In this document: positions 1 through 7,205 of the stretch, in pieces | Layout: each line of letters opens with the position of its first letter | How positions within the stretch are numbered: position 1 is the stretch's first letter | Assembly: GCA_052168315.1 (NCBI GenBank) | Contig: JBQLZO010000071.1 | Location: 1 to 22,784, forward strand | Origin: JBQLZO01 sp052168315 | Lineage (GTDB): Bacteria > Planctomycetota > Phycisphaerae > Phycisphaerales > UBA1924 | Length of the DNA stretch: 22,784 nucleotides | Direction: 5' to 3' | The notes under the pieces: generated by a model | Seen by the model: the letters and a program-made list of their open reading frames with translations, nothing else | Database searches by the model: none | Told to the model about the DNA's origin: nothing | Translations under genes and position numbers: made by a program

Positions 1-348
1 GGGTTGGGGCGTTGGGGCCGGGTGGGGGTGGGATTGGGTTGGGGAGTGGGATTGGGTTTGGATTTGGGGGCGCGCGTGGCGGGGTGCGGCCGAGGATCTG
101 ATCGGCGCGGGGCGATGGCTTGGCTGGGGCTGGGCGCACCAACGCATGGTGGTGCAGGTGCAAACGGCGCGCCATGATTCGGGCGAAGGGGTGTGGGTGT
201 GGGTGGGGGGTTTGGTGGGTGTGTGGATGGGTGCGCGCGTGTCGCGCGGGGTGGCGTGCGGGGGTGGGGGTGTCAGAATGGCAGGTGGGCGTGTTCGGGA
301 TGGTGCGCTCGGGGAGGAGGGCGGCGCGATGGAAGGGAGTGGATGGCG
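1..348. other. G-rich non-coding stretch, quadruplex-prone
   Basis: I see no credible gene here. The first 80 bases are an irregular series of GGG/GGGG tracts separated by T, TT or short mixed spacers, which meets the usual pattern for G-quadruplex formation on the + strand. Bases 180-270 continue as GT/GG-rich sequence. The open frames crossing this stretch are Gly/Trp/Arg/Cys-rich and look like composition artefacts. Part of 221-256 recurs at 4847-4875. Confidence 0.6.
221..256 (+). repeat. Dispersed intergenic repeat, copy 1
   Basis: GTGTGGATGGG at 221-231 and an 18-base block beginning GTGTCGCGCG at 239-256 occur in the same order at 4847-4875. There the two blocks are directly adjacent; here 7 bases (TGCGCGC) separate them. 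Both copies are in non-coding DNA. The G-rich composition makes some chance matching likely, but 29 shared bases in the same order is more than I would expect. Confidence 0.4.
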
Positions 349-606
349 ATGGGACTGCTGCGTTGGTTCGGCGGGATGAAGCGGAGCGCGGATGCCTCGG
401 CGGATGCGTGGATCCTGCGGTGCCCGGAGTGTGGGCGGGAGGCGTTGGCGCGTGAGCACGGGGTGTATCGCGCGTTCGCGCGGAGCGTTGGGAAGCGGAT
501 CCTCGGGCACTGCTCGGGGTGCGGGGGGATGCGGATGCTGGCGTGCGTGCGGGATCCGGAGCGTGCGGCGGCGCTGCGCGGGGAGGGCGGAGTCGTGGCG
601 GAGTGA
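349..606 (+). CDS. Small zinc-ribbon protein of unknown function
   Basis: An 85-residue protein beginning MGLLRWFGG. I do not recognise a named family. It has two CxxC knuckles, CPEC at residues 25-28 and CSGC at 55-58, 26 residues apart, which is the layout of a zinc-ribbon fold; a further Cys is at 66. No membrane segment or signal peptide is visible, so it is probably cytoplasmic. The ATG at 349 is preferred because GGAAGGGAG lies at 331-339, nine bases upstream; an ATG at 343 in the same frame would be too close to that site. The frame is open further upstream but reads as Gly/Cys/Arg-rich noise. The gene converges on waaA with 19 bases between the stop codons. Possible roles are nucleic-acid or protein binding, but nothing in the context decides. 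Confidence 0.6.
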   Translation: MGLLRWFGGMKRSADASADAWILRCPECGREALAREHGVYRAFARSVGKRILGHCSGCGGMRMLACVRDPERAAALRGEGGVVAE

Positions 607-625
607 TGGAGGGTGGGGGGGCGGC

Positions 626-1909
626 TTAGCGCTGGGGGCGGGCGGGGGTGCGGAGCATGCCGAGCAGGAGGTCGAGGTGGCGTTGGGTGGCGCCGCGGTG
701 TGCATCGACGCAGGCCTTGGCGTTGCGGGCGAGGGTGTCGCGGCGGTCGGGTTTGGTGAGCAGGGACCGGAGGGCGTCGGGGAGTTGTTCGTCGATGGTT
801 TGCAGGATGGCGTCGGCCTCGCCGAGGGCGCGGACGGCCTGTTCGAAGTCGGTGGTTCTTGGGCCGATGATGATGGGCTTGGCGAGCGCGGCGGGTTCCA
901 TGGGGTCTGAGCCGTGGAGCGTGCCGAAGGATCGTCCGACGATGACGATGTGGGCGAGGTGGTAGGCGGCGCGGAGTTCTCCGATGGTGTCGAGGAGAAA
1001 GAGCCCGGCGTTGGGTGTGGGCGGGGTTGGCGGGGCGGATCTGCGGATGCAGGCGGGGAGGACGCGTGCGGCGTCATCGAACCACTCGGGTTTGCGTGGG
1101 GCGCAGAGGAGCTGGGCCGAGGGATCGACGGCCCAGAGGGCGCGGAGGATGAGTTCGTGCTCGCCCGGTGCGGTGCTTCCTGCGACGATGAGCGGGCGGG
1201 TGCGGTCGATGCCCATGTGTTCGGCGAGTTGTTCGGCGGCGGCGTCGAGTTTGGGGTCGGGGAGTTTGGGCGCGGCATCCCACTTCATGTTGCCGGCGAT
1301 GATGCAGCGGAGCGGATCGACGCCCATGTGGACGAATCGCTGGGCGTAGTCGTCATCCTGTGCGGCCGCGAAGGCGAGGGTGTTGAAGGTCGAGCGGAGG
1401 ATGGGGCGTGCGAGGCGGTAGCCCTTGAAGGAGCGGGCGGAGAGCCGGCCGTTGATGACGCAGACGGGGATGTCGCGGCGTGCGCAGGCGGCGATGAAGT
1501 TCGGCCAGAGTTCGAGTTCGGCGAGGGCGACGGCGTCGGGGCGAATGGCGCGGAGGAATCGGCGGACGGCCCAGGAGGCGTCGAGCGGGTATCGCACGAC
1601 CGCGCAGCGGTCGGCGTAGAGGGCGCGGGCGCGGGCGATGCCGGTGTCGGTGGTGGCGGCGATGACGAGGTCGATGGAATCGGCGTGGCCTGCGAGGATG
1701 GCATCGACGAGGGGGCGGAGCATGTTGGCTTCGCCGACGGAGACGGCGTGGAGGAGCAGGCGACGCTTGTTGGGCGGGGTGGGCGGCGGCGCGGGCGTGA
1801 TGCGTCCGAAGCGTTCGCCCCAGCCGGCGCGGCGCTTGCGGAGCCAGAACGGGGCCGTGAGTGCGGCGGCGAGGAGGTATGCGATGTCGAAGATGGGCCC
1901 GGCGATCAT
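626..1909 (-). CDS. waaA: 3-deoxy-D-manno-octulosonic acid (Kdo) transferase
   Basis: This enzyme transfers Kdo from CMP-Kdo onto lipid IVA on the inner face of the cytoplasmic membrane, the step that joins lipid A to the LPS core. The protein is 427 residues, close to the family's usual ~425. Residues 1-22 form a hydrophobic N-terminal anchor. HAVSVGE at 54-60 is the family's conserved block and includes the Glu that acts as catalytic base in characterised homologues. A short ELELWPNF block follows. The C-terminal half has the GT-B nucleotide-sugar region (VAGSTAPGEHE, then a GSDPMEPAALAKPIIIGP block). Two Pro-rich inserts (around 40-47 and a PPTPPTPN stretch in the C-terminal half) fall between conserved elements. 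The ATG at 1909 gives the normal N-terminus; the longer upstream frame runs through the tRNA gene and is not coding. No Shine-Dalgarno is visible. The gene shows the planctomycete makes a Gram-negative-type LPS core. Confidence 0.95.
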   Translation of the reverse strand: MIAGPIFDIAYLLAAALTAPFWLRKRRAGWGERFGRITPAPPPTPPNKRRLLLHAVSVGEANMLRPLVDAILAGHADSIDLVIAATTDTGIARARALYADRCAVVRYPLDASWAVRRFLRAIRPDAVALAELELWPNFIAACARRDIPVCVINGRLSARSFKGYRLARPILRSTFNTLAFAAAQDDDYAQRFVHMGVDPLRCIIAGNMKWDAAPKLPDPKLDAAAEQLAEHMGIDRTRPLIVAGSTAPGEHELILRALWAVDPSAQLLCAPRKPEWFDDAARVLPACIRRSAPPTPPTPNAGLFLLDTIGELRAAYHLAHIVIVGRSFGTLHGSDPMEPAALAKPIIIGPRTTDFEQAVRALGEADAILQTIDEQLPDALRSLLTKPDRRDTLARNAKACVDAHRGATQRHLDLLLGMLRTPARPQR

Positions 1910-1919
1910 CGTTGATGCG

Positions 1920-1925
1920 AGGATA
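1920..1925 (-). promoter_or_regulatory. Candidate -10 element for waaA (TATCCT)
   Basis: On the minus strand TATCCT fits TANNNT and ends 10 bases before the waaA start codon. This would give a leader of only a few bases. No convincing -35 hexamer is seen. It is part of a pattern shared with mutM, gatC, argS and surE. Confidence 0.35.
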
Positions 1926-1976
1926 GTGGCACGCCGGTGCGGGGCTGGGGCGATGCTGATGACGGGGTTGGAGGAG

Positions 1977-2049
1977 TGGGCGCGACTGGATTCGAACCAG
2001 TGACCCTTCGCGTGTAAGGCGAACGCTCTTGCCGCTGAGCTACGCGCCC
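1977..2049 (-). tRNA. tRNA-Val (anticodon TAC)
   Basis: Read on the minus strand this is a complete 73-base cloverleaf. It has a 7-bp acceptor stem (GGGCGCG with CGCGCCC), D-stem GCTC/GAGC, anticodon stem TTCGC/GCGAA with loop CTTACAC, a 5-base variable loop, and a T-arm ACTGG-TTCGAAT-CCAGT. Loop positions 34-36 are TAC, reading valine codons. The discriminator is A and the CCA end is not encoded. It lies 67 bases upstream of waaA on the same strand. Confidence 0.97.
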
Positions 2050-2066
2050 GGGGGGATCGGTGGACG

Positions 2067-2072
2067 AGTGTA
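2067..2072 (-). promoter_or_regulatory. Candidate -10 element for tRNA-Val (TACACT)
   Basis: On the minus strand TACACT (TANNNT type) lies 17 bases before the first base of tRNA-Val, a plausible distance for a short tRNA leader. A possible -35 (AGGACA) is only a weak match with a long 19-base spacer. Confidence 0.3.
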
Positions 2073-2237
2073 CGCGGGGGTTGCGGGGTGCTGTCCTTGG
2101 GGTGGGGGCCCGGTTGGAGGATCCGGCACAAACGGCGGGTCCCCCCGGCTACCATCCCGATTCACCCACCCCAGGCGGCCCACACACCCGCGCCCGGGCG
2201 ATTGTCACGCACTCTCCATGCTAGGAGCCAGAGTCCG

Positions 2238-3602
2238 ATGTCCAGCAGCTATGTGAACGAGTTCATGTCCCGCGTCGAGTCTCGGCAGCCGCACGAGAAG
2301 GAGTTTTTGCAGGCCGTGCGGGAGGTGGCGCATTCGCTGGCGCCGGTGTTCGAGAAGCATCCGGAGCATGCCAAGTCGAAGATGCTGGATCGGATCGCGG
2401 AGCCGGAGCGTGTGGTGCAGTTCCGGGTGCCGTGGGTGGATGACAAGAGCGAGGTGCAGGTGAACCGTGGGTTCCGGGTGCAGTTCAACTCGGCGATCGG
2501 GCCTTACAAGGGCGGGATCCGGTTCCATCCTTCGGTGAACCTGTCGATCCTGAAGTTCCTGGGGTTCGAGCAGATCTTCAAGAACTCGCTGACGGGGCAG
2601 CCGATCGGCGGTGGCAAGGGCGGTTCGGACTTTGATCCGAAGGGCAAGTCGGACCGCGAGGTGATGGCGTTCTGCCAGTCGTTCATGAGCGAGCTGTTTC
2701 GGCACATCGGCGCGGACACGGATGTGCCGGCCGGTGACATCGGCGTGGGCGGGCGCGAGATCGGGTTCATGTTCGGGCAGTACAAGCGGCTGCGGAACGA
2801 GTTCACGGGCGTGTACACGGGCAAGGCGGTGCACTCGGGTGGCTCGCTGATCCGTCCGGAGGCCACGGGGTACGGGTGCGTGTACTTCGCGGTGGAGATG
2901 CTCTCGGCGGCGGGCAAATCGATCGAGGGCAAGTCGTGCCTGATCTCGGGATCGGGGAATGTGGCGCAGTTCGCGGCCGAGAAGTGCCTGGACATGGGCG
3001 CCAAGCCGGTGACGCTGTCGGACTCTTCGGGGTTCATCCATGATCCGGACGGGATCGATCGCGAGAAGCTGGCGTTCGTGATGGAGCTGAAGAACGAGCG
3101 GCGTGGGCGGATCGCGGAGTACACCGACAAGTTCAAGAGCGCGAAGTACTACGAGTCGAAGAAGGGCGCGGACCACAACCCGCTGTGGGATATCAAGGCC
3201 GACTGCGCGTTCCCGTGCGCGACGCAGAACGAGCTGAACGGGAAGGATGCCAAGAACCTGATCGCGAACGGCGTGATGGTCGTGGCCGAGGGGGCGAACA
3301 TGCCCTCGGACGAGGATGCGGTGAACCTTTTCGTGGACAAGAAGGTGCTGTTCGGTCCCGGCAAGGCGGCGAACGCGGGCGGCGTGGGTGTTTCGGCGCT
3401 GGAGATGGCGCAGAACTCTCAGCGCGAGGCGTGGTCGCGCGAGGAGGTCGATCGCCGGCTGCACAACATCATGAAGGACATCCACAAGAACGCGTCGGAG
3501 GCGGCGGCGCGGTTCGGGATGGCGGGGAACTATGTGGCGGGCGCGAACATCGCGGGGTTCCTGAAGGTGGCCGATGCGATGCGCTGGCAGGGTGTGGTGT
3601 GA
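2238..3602 (+). CDS. gdhA: NADP-specific glutamate dehydrogenase
   Basis: Catalyses the reversible reductive amination of 2-oxoglutarate with ammonium to glutamate, linking carbon and nitrogen metabolism in the cytoplasm. The 454-residue length fits the small hexameric bacterial class (about 450). KGGIRFHPSV at 91-100 and GGGKGGSDFDPKGKSD at 124-139 carry the substrate-binding and catalytic Lys (K91, K127). PAGDIGVGGREIG at 165-177 carries the conserved Asp (D167). The Rossmann dinucleotide fold starts at SGSGNVAQ (237-244), and SDSSGF at 261-266 is typical of NADP-preferring members. The ATG at 2238 is chosen because it gives the family N-terminus and has AGGAG at 2223-2227, ten bases upstream. 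The 150 bases of open frame before it read as Pro/His/Arg noise. The gene is divergent from tRNA-Val. Its strong Shine-Dalgarno contrasts with mutM just downstream. Confidence 0.96.
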   Translation: MSSSYVNEFMSRVESRQPHEKEFLQAVREVAHSLAPVFEKHPEHAKSKMLDRIAEPERVVQFRVPWVDDKSEVQVNRGFRVQFNSAIGPYKGGIRFHPSVNLSILKFLGFEQIFKNSLTGQPIGGGKGGSDFDPKGKSDREVMAFCQSFMSELFRHIGADTDVPAGDIGVGGREIGFMFGQYKRLRNEFTGVYTGKAVHSGGSLIRPEATGYGCVYFAVEMLSAAGKSIEGKSCLISGSGNVAQFAAEKCLDMGAKPVTLSDSSGFIHDPDGIDREKLAFVMELKNERRGRIAEYTDKFKSAKYYESKKGADHNPLWDIKADCAFPCATQNELNGKDAKNLIANGVMVVAEGANMPSDEDAVNLFVDKKVLFGPGKAANAGGVGVSALEMAQNSQREAWSREEVDRRLHNIMKDIHKNASEAAARFGMAGNYVAGANIAGFLKVADAMRWQGVV

Positions 3603-3626
3603 TGTGATGGGTGGGGAGGGCGGGGG

Positions 3627-3632
3627 TACGCT
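3627..3632 (+). promoter_or_regulatory. Candidate -10 element for mutM (TACGCT)
   Basis: TACGCT (TANNNT type) ends 5 bases before the GTG start of mutM, which has no Shine-Dalgarno of its own. This is the spacing expected if transcription begins at or next to the start codon. No -35 hexamer is recognisable. Confidence 0.35.
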
Positions 3633-3637
3633 TGGGC

Positions 3638-4579
3638 GTGCCGGAGTTGCCCGAGGTTGAGCGTCTGCGTCGGTCGCTGGTCCCGCGGATCGTGGGGCGG
3701 GTGGTCGTGGGGGTGTCGGTGCGCCGTCGTGATGTGGTGGTGGGGCCGGGGGATCCGGCGGGCGGGTACCAGCGGAGCGGGCGGGGTGGAGGCGGGCGTG
3801 ATGGCGGGGCGGGCGGTGGGGAGAGCGGTGGGGGGCGGCGGTTTCCGCGGCTGGATCGGCGGGTGCTGCTGCTGGGGATGCGGGTGGAGGGGGTGGAGCG
3901 GCTTGGGAAGCAGCTGGGGATCATGGGGAGTGATGGTGGGGGGAGCGATGGGGGTGGGGGCGTGGTGGTGCACCTGGGGATGACGGGGACGCTGCTGCAC
4001 TCGGTGGGCGGTGGGAAGGGGCGTGGGGCGGGGGACCATGTGCATGTGGTGTGGTCGTTCGATGATGGGGGCGTGCTGGCGTTCAGGGACCCTCGGCGGT
4101 TCGGGGGTGTCTGGGGGTTCCGAACGGTCGCGGAGCTGCGAGAGCGTCGCTGGGGCGTGCTGGGTGTCGATGCGCTGGCGATCGATGGGCCCGGGCTTGG
4201 GGCGGCGCTGGCGGGGTCGAAGGCGAGCGTGAAGGCGCGGCTGCTGGACCAGCGGGTGGTGGCGGGGATCGGGAACATCTACGCGGATGAGGCGCTGCAC
4301 GCGGCGGGGATCTCGCCGATGCGGGCGGGCGGGCTTGTGGAAACGGACGAGTGCGATCGGCTAGCGGCGGCGGTGCGGTCGATCATGGGGCGGGCGATCG
4401 AGGCGGGCGGTTCGACGCTGCGGGACTACCGGGATGCCGATGGTGTGGGCGGGGCGTTCCAGTTGGAGCACCGGGTGTACGGGCGGGGTGGGGAGGCGTG
4501 CCTGGGGTGCGGGGGCGTGCTGGAGCGGGGTGTGGTGGCCCAGCGGACGACGGTGTGGTGCCCGGTGTGCCAGCGGTGA
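3638..4579 (+). CDS. mutM: Formamidopyrimidine-DNA glycosylase (bifunctional glycosylase/AP lyase)
   Basis: Removes oxidised purines such as 8-oxoguanine and nicks the abasic site in base-excision repair. The GTG at 3638 is decisive: it yields MPELPEVE, where Pro2 is the Schiff-base nucleophile and Glu3 the catalytic acid. Lys91 in GKQLG is the conserved DNA-contacting Lys, and RDPRRFG is at 150-156. The helix-two-turn-helix is around 196-225 with IGNIYADEAL at 211-220. The C-terminal zinc finger has C288, C291, C308 and C311. At 313 residues it is about 40 longer than usual. The surplus is mainly a Gly/Arg/Ser-rich insert at about 37-68 and a second Gly-rich run at 99-108, both between conserved strands. 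These are probably loops; they look like products of G-run expansion. It follows gdhA by 35 bases but may have its own promoter. Confidence 0.95.
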   Translation: MPELPEVERLRRSLVPRIVGRVVVGVSVRRRDVVVGPGDPAGGYQRSGRGGGGRDGGAGGGESGGGRRFPRLDRRVLLLGMRVEGVERLGKQLGIMGSDGGGSDGGGGVVVHLGMTGTLLHSVGGGKGRGAGDHVHVVWSFDDGGVLAFRDPRRFGGVWGFRTVAELRERRWGVLGVDALAIDGPGLGAALAGSKASVKARLLDQRVVAGIGNIYADEALHAAGISPMRAGGLVETDECDRLAAAVRSIMGRAIEAGGSTLRDYRDADGVGGAFQLEHRVYGRGGEACLGCGGVLERGVVAQRTTVWCPVCQR

Positions 4580-4601
4580 GTGGTGGGGCGGGTCGGGGGA
4601 G

Positions 4602-4610
4602 TTGTCCACC
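4602..4610 (+). promoter_or_regulatory. DnaA-box-like site TTGTCCACC
   Basis: It differs by one base from TTGTCCACA, the box preferred by DnaA in high-GC actinobacteria, and by two from the E. coli TTATCCACA. It lies 22 bases after the mutM stop. Confidence 0.3.
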
Positions 4611-4846
4611 GGCGGTCAACAGTGGGTGGAATGGGCCCAGAGCGGGTTTGGAACGGGGGATCGGTGGGGGCGGAGGGGCGTGGGTGGGGCGGTGCGGGGG
4701 TTGTGGCGGGGTGGCTCTCTGTTCTCTTTCTAAGGGAGGAATGAATACATCCTCTCCCCCTGGTAGGAGTGGGTGGCGCTTTGGGGAGTCCTGGTGCGAC
4801 GATGTCGTAAGTGGTTGTTGTGCGGTGACTTGTGTGGTCCGGAGGG

Positions 4847-4875
4847 GTGTGGATGGGGTGTCGCGCGGGGTGGCG
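4847..4875 (+). repeat. Dispersed intergenic repeat, copy 2
   Basis: A contiguous 29-base match to the two blocks at 221-231 and 239-256, without the 7-base insertion seen there. It lies in non-coding DNA downstream of dnaA. Confidence 0.4.
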
Positions 4876-4945
4876 CGCGCTGGGGTGTGGTGTCGGGGGC
4901 GCGATGGGCGCGACAGGGGGCCCTGGATGGGGGATTCCCGGAGGG

Positions 4946-4958
4946 GGCGCGAAGCGCC
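4946..4958 (-). terminator. Hairpin downstream of dnaA
   Basis: Read on the minus strand, GGCGC-TTC-GCGCC forms a perfect 5-bp hairpin about 140 bases after the dnaA stop. There is no U-tract, so intrinsic termination is doubtful. Confidence 0.2.
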
Positions 4959-4972
4959 GGGCGCGCGCCGGT

Positions 4973-4981
4973 TTGTCCACA
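4973..4981 (+). promoter_or_regulatory. DnaA-box-like site TTGTCCACA
   Basis: An exact match to the box preferred in high-GC actinobacteria and 8 of 9 to E. coli TTATCCACA. It lies 120 bases past the dnaA stop. It could serve replication initiation or simply titrate DnaA. Confidence 0.4.
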
Positions 4982-5100
4982 TTCGACCAACCGGCGGCGC
5001 GACGGGGGTTTGGGTGGTGTGGCGGGTGTGATGGGCGCGCGGAAAAGAGGGGCACCCCGAGGGCGGGATGCGCGTGCGGGCTGGGTGGGTGGGGTGGGAC

Positions 5101-6744
5101 TTAGGCGATGTCCTGATGGATGCCCGGCGCGCCGGGTGCGGCGAGCTTGCGGAACGGCTCTTCGAGGACCTCGAGGGCGCGGGCGAGCGAGTCGTCGGTG
5201 TGGCGCTTGGACTCGATGGTCTTGACGGCGTGCATGACGGTGGTGTGGTCGCGGCCGCCGAAATGCCCGCCGATCTCCTCGAGCGAGTAGCGGGTGTGCT
5301 TGCGGGTGAGGTACATGCAGATCTGGCGCGGGAGTGCGATGGACTTCTGCTTGCGCTTGGACTGCAGCTCGGTGACCTTGACGCCGTAGTGCCGGGTGAC
5401 GACATCGACGATCTGGTGGATGGTGACCTCGCCGCTGGAGGGCGAGGGGCTGTCGCCGAGCGCGAGCTTGGCGATGGCGAGGTCGGGCGGCTGGTTCTCG
5501 GCGGCGGACTGGACATGGAGGCGGACGATGGCGCCTTCGAGCTCGCGGATGTTGGAGTTGATGCGGCTGGCGATGTACTCGGCGACCTCGGTGGAGATGT
5601 CCATGCCGCGGATGCGTGCCTTGGCCTTGACGATGCGGATGCGGGTCTCGTAGGTGGGGGGCTTGGTGGGCACGACGAGCCCGGATCGGAAGCGGGAGAC
5701 GAGGCGGGATTCGAGCTCGGGGATCTCCTCGGGGACGCAGTCGGAGGAGAGGACGATCTGGCGCTGGGCCTGGTGGAGCGCGTTGAAGGTGTGGAAGAAC
5801 TCTTCCTGTGTGTGGTCGCGTTTTGCGAGGAACTGGATGTCGTCGATCATGAGGACATCGGCGTTGCGGAAGTGGTCGCGGAAGGTGTGCATGCGGCCGT
5901 TCTGGAGGTCGTCGATGAAGCGGTTGATGAACTGCTCGCAGGAGATGTAGCAGATGCGGATTCCGGGCTTGGTGTCGAGCAGGTGCTGGCAGATGGCCTG
6001 GAGGAGGTGGGTTTTGCCGAGCCCGGAGGCGCCGTGGATGAAGAGCGGGTTGTAGGCCAGGCCCGGGTTGTTCGCGACGGCGAGCGCTGCGGCGTGGGCG
6101 ATGTTGTTCTCGGCGCCGATGATGAAGTGCTCGAAGGTCCAGTCGGGGTTGAGCAGGAGGGAGTCTGAGTCGGGGATGCGTCGCGGGGGCTGGAGGACGG
6201 GCGGGGTGATGTTGGCGATGCGCTGGGGCGGCGCGGCGGTGTGGGGCGCGTGGTTGTGGCTCGCGGCGTGCCCGTCGGCGTGGTGGGCGGTGTGGGCGTG
6301 GCCAAGCTTGGGCTCGGCGAGTGAGGGGGCACCATGAGCGCCGGGGGCGGTGGCGCGCTGGGTGGTGTGGTTGGCGTGGTCGTGGTGGGTGGGCGCGGGG
6401 ATGGGCGAGGCGGCGCGTGGTTGGTTGGAGCGTGGCTGGGCGGGGCGTGCCTTGGCGCGCGCGGGGGTTGGCTCGGGCGCGGGGCTGGGGGCTTCGGCGT
6501 CGTCGGGGCCCCAGAAGCGGACGGAGAGGAGTTGCCCGGTGGCGGACTGGACGGCCTCGTCGAAGGCCTCGACCTGGCGGAGGAGGTAGTTGCGGTGGAC
6601 ATCCTGCTGGCATCGGACATGGAGGACGCCGGCGTGGATGCCGAGCGGCTCGAGGTCGTTGAACCAGTGTCTTCCGACTGCGGGATGTCTGCGGTTGAGG
6701 TCGAGCAGCACCTTTGACCAGATCTCACGATCGGCGTCGGCCAT
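5101..6744 (-). CDS. dnaA: Chromosomal replication initiator protein DnaA
   Basis: Binds DnaA boxes and, as an ATP-dependent oligomer, opens the chromosome origin and loads helicase. At 547 residues it is longer than E. coli DnaA (467) because of its linker. Domain I (about 1-80) starts MADADREIWSKVL. Residues 82-175 are a Pro/Ala/His-rich flexible domain II. The AAA+ domain has Walker A GASGLGKT at 238-245, Walker B VLMIDD at 297-302 and a sensor/arginine-finger region SRLVSRFRSGL at 346-356. Domain IV (about 438-530) carries the box-recognition motif GGRDHTTV at 496-503. The ATG at 6744 is preceded by GAGG about 6 bases upstream. It is not beside dnaN or rpmH, unlike the classic arrangement. 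Upstream lies a 460-base region with a likely promoter and palindrome; downstream lie DnaA-box-like sites, so autoregulation by DnaA is possible but no box is seen in its own promoter. Confidence 0.97.
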   Translation of the reverse strand: MADADREIWSKVLLDLNRRHPAVGRHWFNDLEPLGIHAGVLHVRCQQDVHRNYLLRQVEAFDEAVQSATGQLLSVRFWGPDDAEAPSPAPEPTPARAKARPAQPRSNQPRAASPIPAPTHHDHANHTTQRATAPGAHGAPSLAEPKLGHAHTAHHADGHAASHNHAPHTAAPPQRIANITPPVLQPPRRIPDSDSLLLNPDWTFEHFIIGAENNIAHAAALAVANNPGLAYNPLFIHGASGLGKTHLLQAICQHLLDTKPGIRICYISCEQFINRFIDDLQNGRMHTFRDHFRNADVLMIDDIQFLAKRDHTQEEFFHTFNALHQAQRQIVLSSDCVPEEIPELESRLVSRFRSGLVVPTKPPTYETRIRIVKAKARIRGMDISTEVAEYIASRINSNIRELEGAIVRLHVQSAAENQPPDLAIAKLALGDSPSPSSGEVTIHQIVDVVTRHYGVKVTELQSKRKQKSIALPRQICMYLTRKHTRYSLEEIGGHFGGRDHTTVMHAVKTIESKRHTDDSLARALEVLEEPFRKLAAPGAPGIHQDIA

Positions 6745-7102
6745 GTATCCCTCGACTTCTCGAACGCGTGGCGTGTTCCATCGTCGCGTGCGGCGTTGGG
6801 TGTGCTTCGCGTTCGCCAGCGGTCATCGGGCCTGCGATGGGGCCCGTGGAATTTCGGGTGAAGAACGGTTCGCCCATCGGCGGCCGCGATCGCTTTGCGG
6901 TCGTCGAAGGGCGTTTGCGTGTCCCGCGGATCGGACCGGTGCGGGGCTGCGGATTCCCGGGGCCTGGCGGCATTGACAGCGGTGGCGTGCGCGCTGGGTG
7001 AGAGCATCACACGAGCCGTTGGTGTCGTGCGTGAGTCCGGGTGTCCGTCGTTCCGCCGGGCCTGCCCACTTGCTTGCCTGCCCGGTTGATCTGCGGGGGG
7101 CC

Positions 7103-7131
7103 ACCGTATGAGAACGGCGCTCCGGCGTCAA
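7103..7131 (-). promoter_or_regulatory. Candidate sigma-70-type promoter for dnaA
   Basis: On the minus strand TTGACG (7131-7126), a 17-base spacer, then TACGGT (7108-7103). The -35 matches TTGACA at 5 of 6 positions, the spacer is ideal, and the -10 fits TANNNT. It would start transcription near 7096, about 350 bases before the dnaA start. It is the best-formed promoter I find in the window. Confidence 0.45.
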
Positions 7132-7140
7132 TAGTGACGC
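7125..7140. promoter_or_regulatory. Perfect palindrome overlapping the dnaA -35
   Basis: GCGTCA-ATAG-TGACGC is a perfect 6-bp inverted repeat with a 4-base spacer, AT-richer in the middle than its surroundings. It covers the proposed -35 hexamer, the position expected of a repressor operator. The cognate regulator is unknown. Confidence 0.4.
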
Positions 7141-7153
7141 GTGCAAATCGCGT

Positions 7154-7167
7154 TGGCGCGAGCGCCA
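7154..7167 (-). terminator. GC-rich palindrome after the MBL-fold gene
   Basis: TGGCGC-GA-GCGCCA is a perfect inverted repeat about 40 bases past the stop of the minus-strand hydrolase gene. It could fold as a 5-bp stem with a 4-base loop. There is no U-tract, so a role in termination is uncertain. Confidence 0.25.
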
Positions 7168-7205
7168 GACGGGGCGCTTTCGACCGGGCGGTGCGCGGCG
7201 CGCGG

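Larger units (their letters stand above)
4580..5100. other. Non-coding region between mutM and dnaA 3' ends
   Basis: This 521-base stretch lies between the convergent 3' ends of mutM and dnaA. I find no gene. It contains two DnaA-box-like sites in the same direction (4602-4610 and 4973-4981), a weaker one on the other strand (TGTGGATGG at 4848-4856), a short AT-richer patch around 4728-4752, and the second copy of a dispersed repeat (4847-4875). An ATG at 4741 directly abuts a GGGAGGA and opens a Cys/Trp/Arg-rich frame, which I do not believe is a gene. Boxes near dnaA suggest a possible replication origin, but the G excess on the + strand continues on both sides without a sign change, which argues against it. 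Confidence 0.5.
6745..7205. other. Long non-coding region and leader upstream of dnaA
   Basis: No gene is visible in these 461 bases. Unlike most non-coding DNA in the window it is not strongly G-skewed. If the promoter at 7103-7131 is real, about 350 bases of it would be transcribed as a dnaA leader, room for a regulatory RNA structure. I could not match it to a known riboswitch, and I see no small ORF with a ribosome binding site. Confidence 0.45.

Noticed and set aside
2205..3485. Long minus-strand open frame opposite gdhA
   Set aside because: It is antisense to a clearly conserved gene and its product is Arg/His/Leu-rich, typical of a shadow frame in GC-rich DNA.
4741..5031. Possible small + strand gene starting at an ATG right after GGGAGGA
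   Set aside because: The ribosome site touches the start codon, leaving no spacing, and the product is Arg/Gly/Cys/Trp-rich with no protein-like pattern.
4580..5100. Replication origin oriC next to dnaA
   Set aside because: Only two good DnaA-box-like sites, no clear AT-rich unwinding zone, and the G excess of the + strand does not change sign here. Kept as non-coding region with boxes.
6823..7146. 107-codon minus-strand frame upstream of dnaA
   Set aside because: It begins upstream of the proposed promoter, lacks a ribosome site and has no recognisable protein features.
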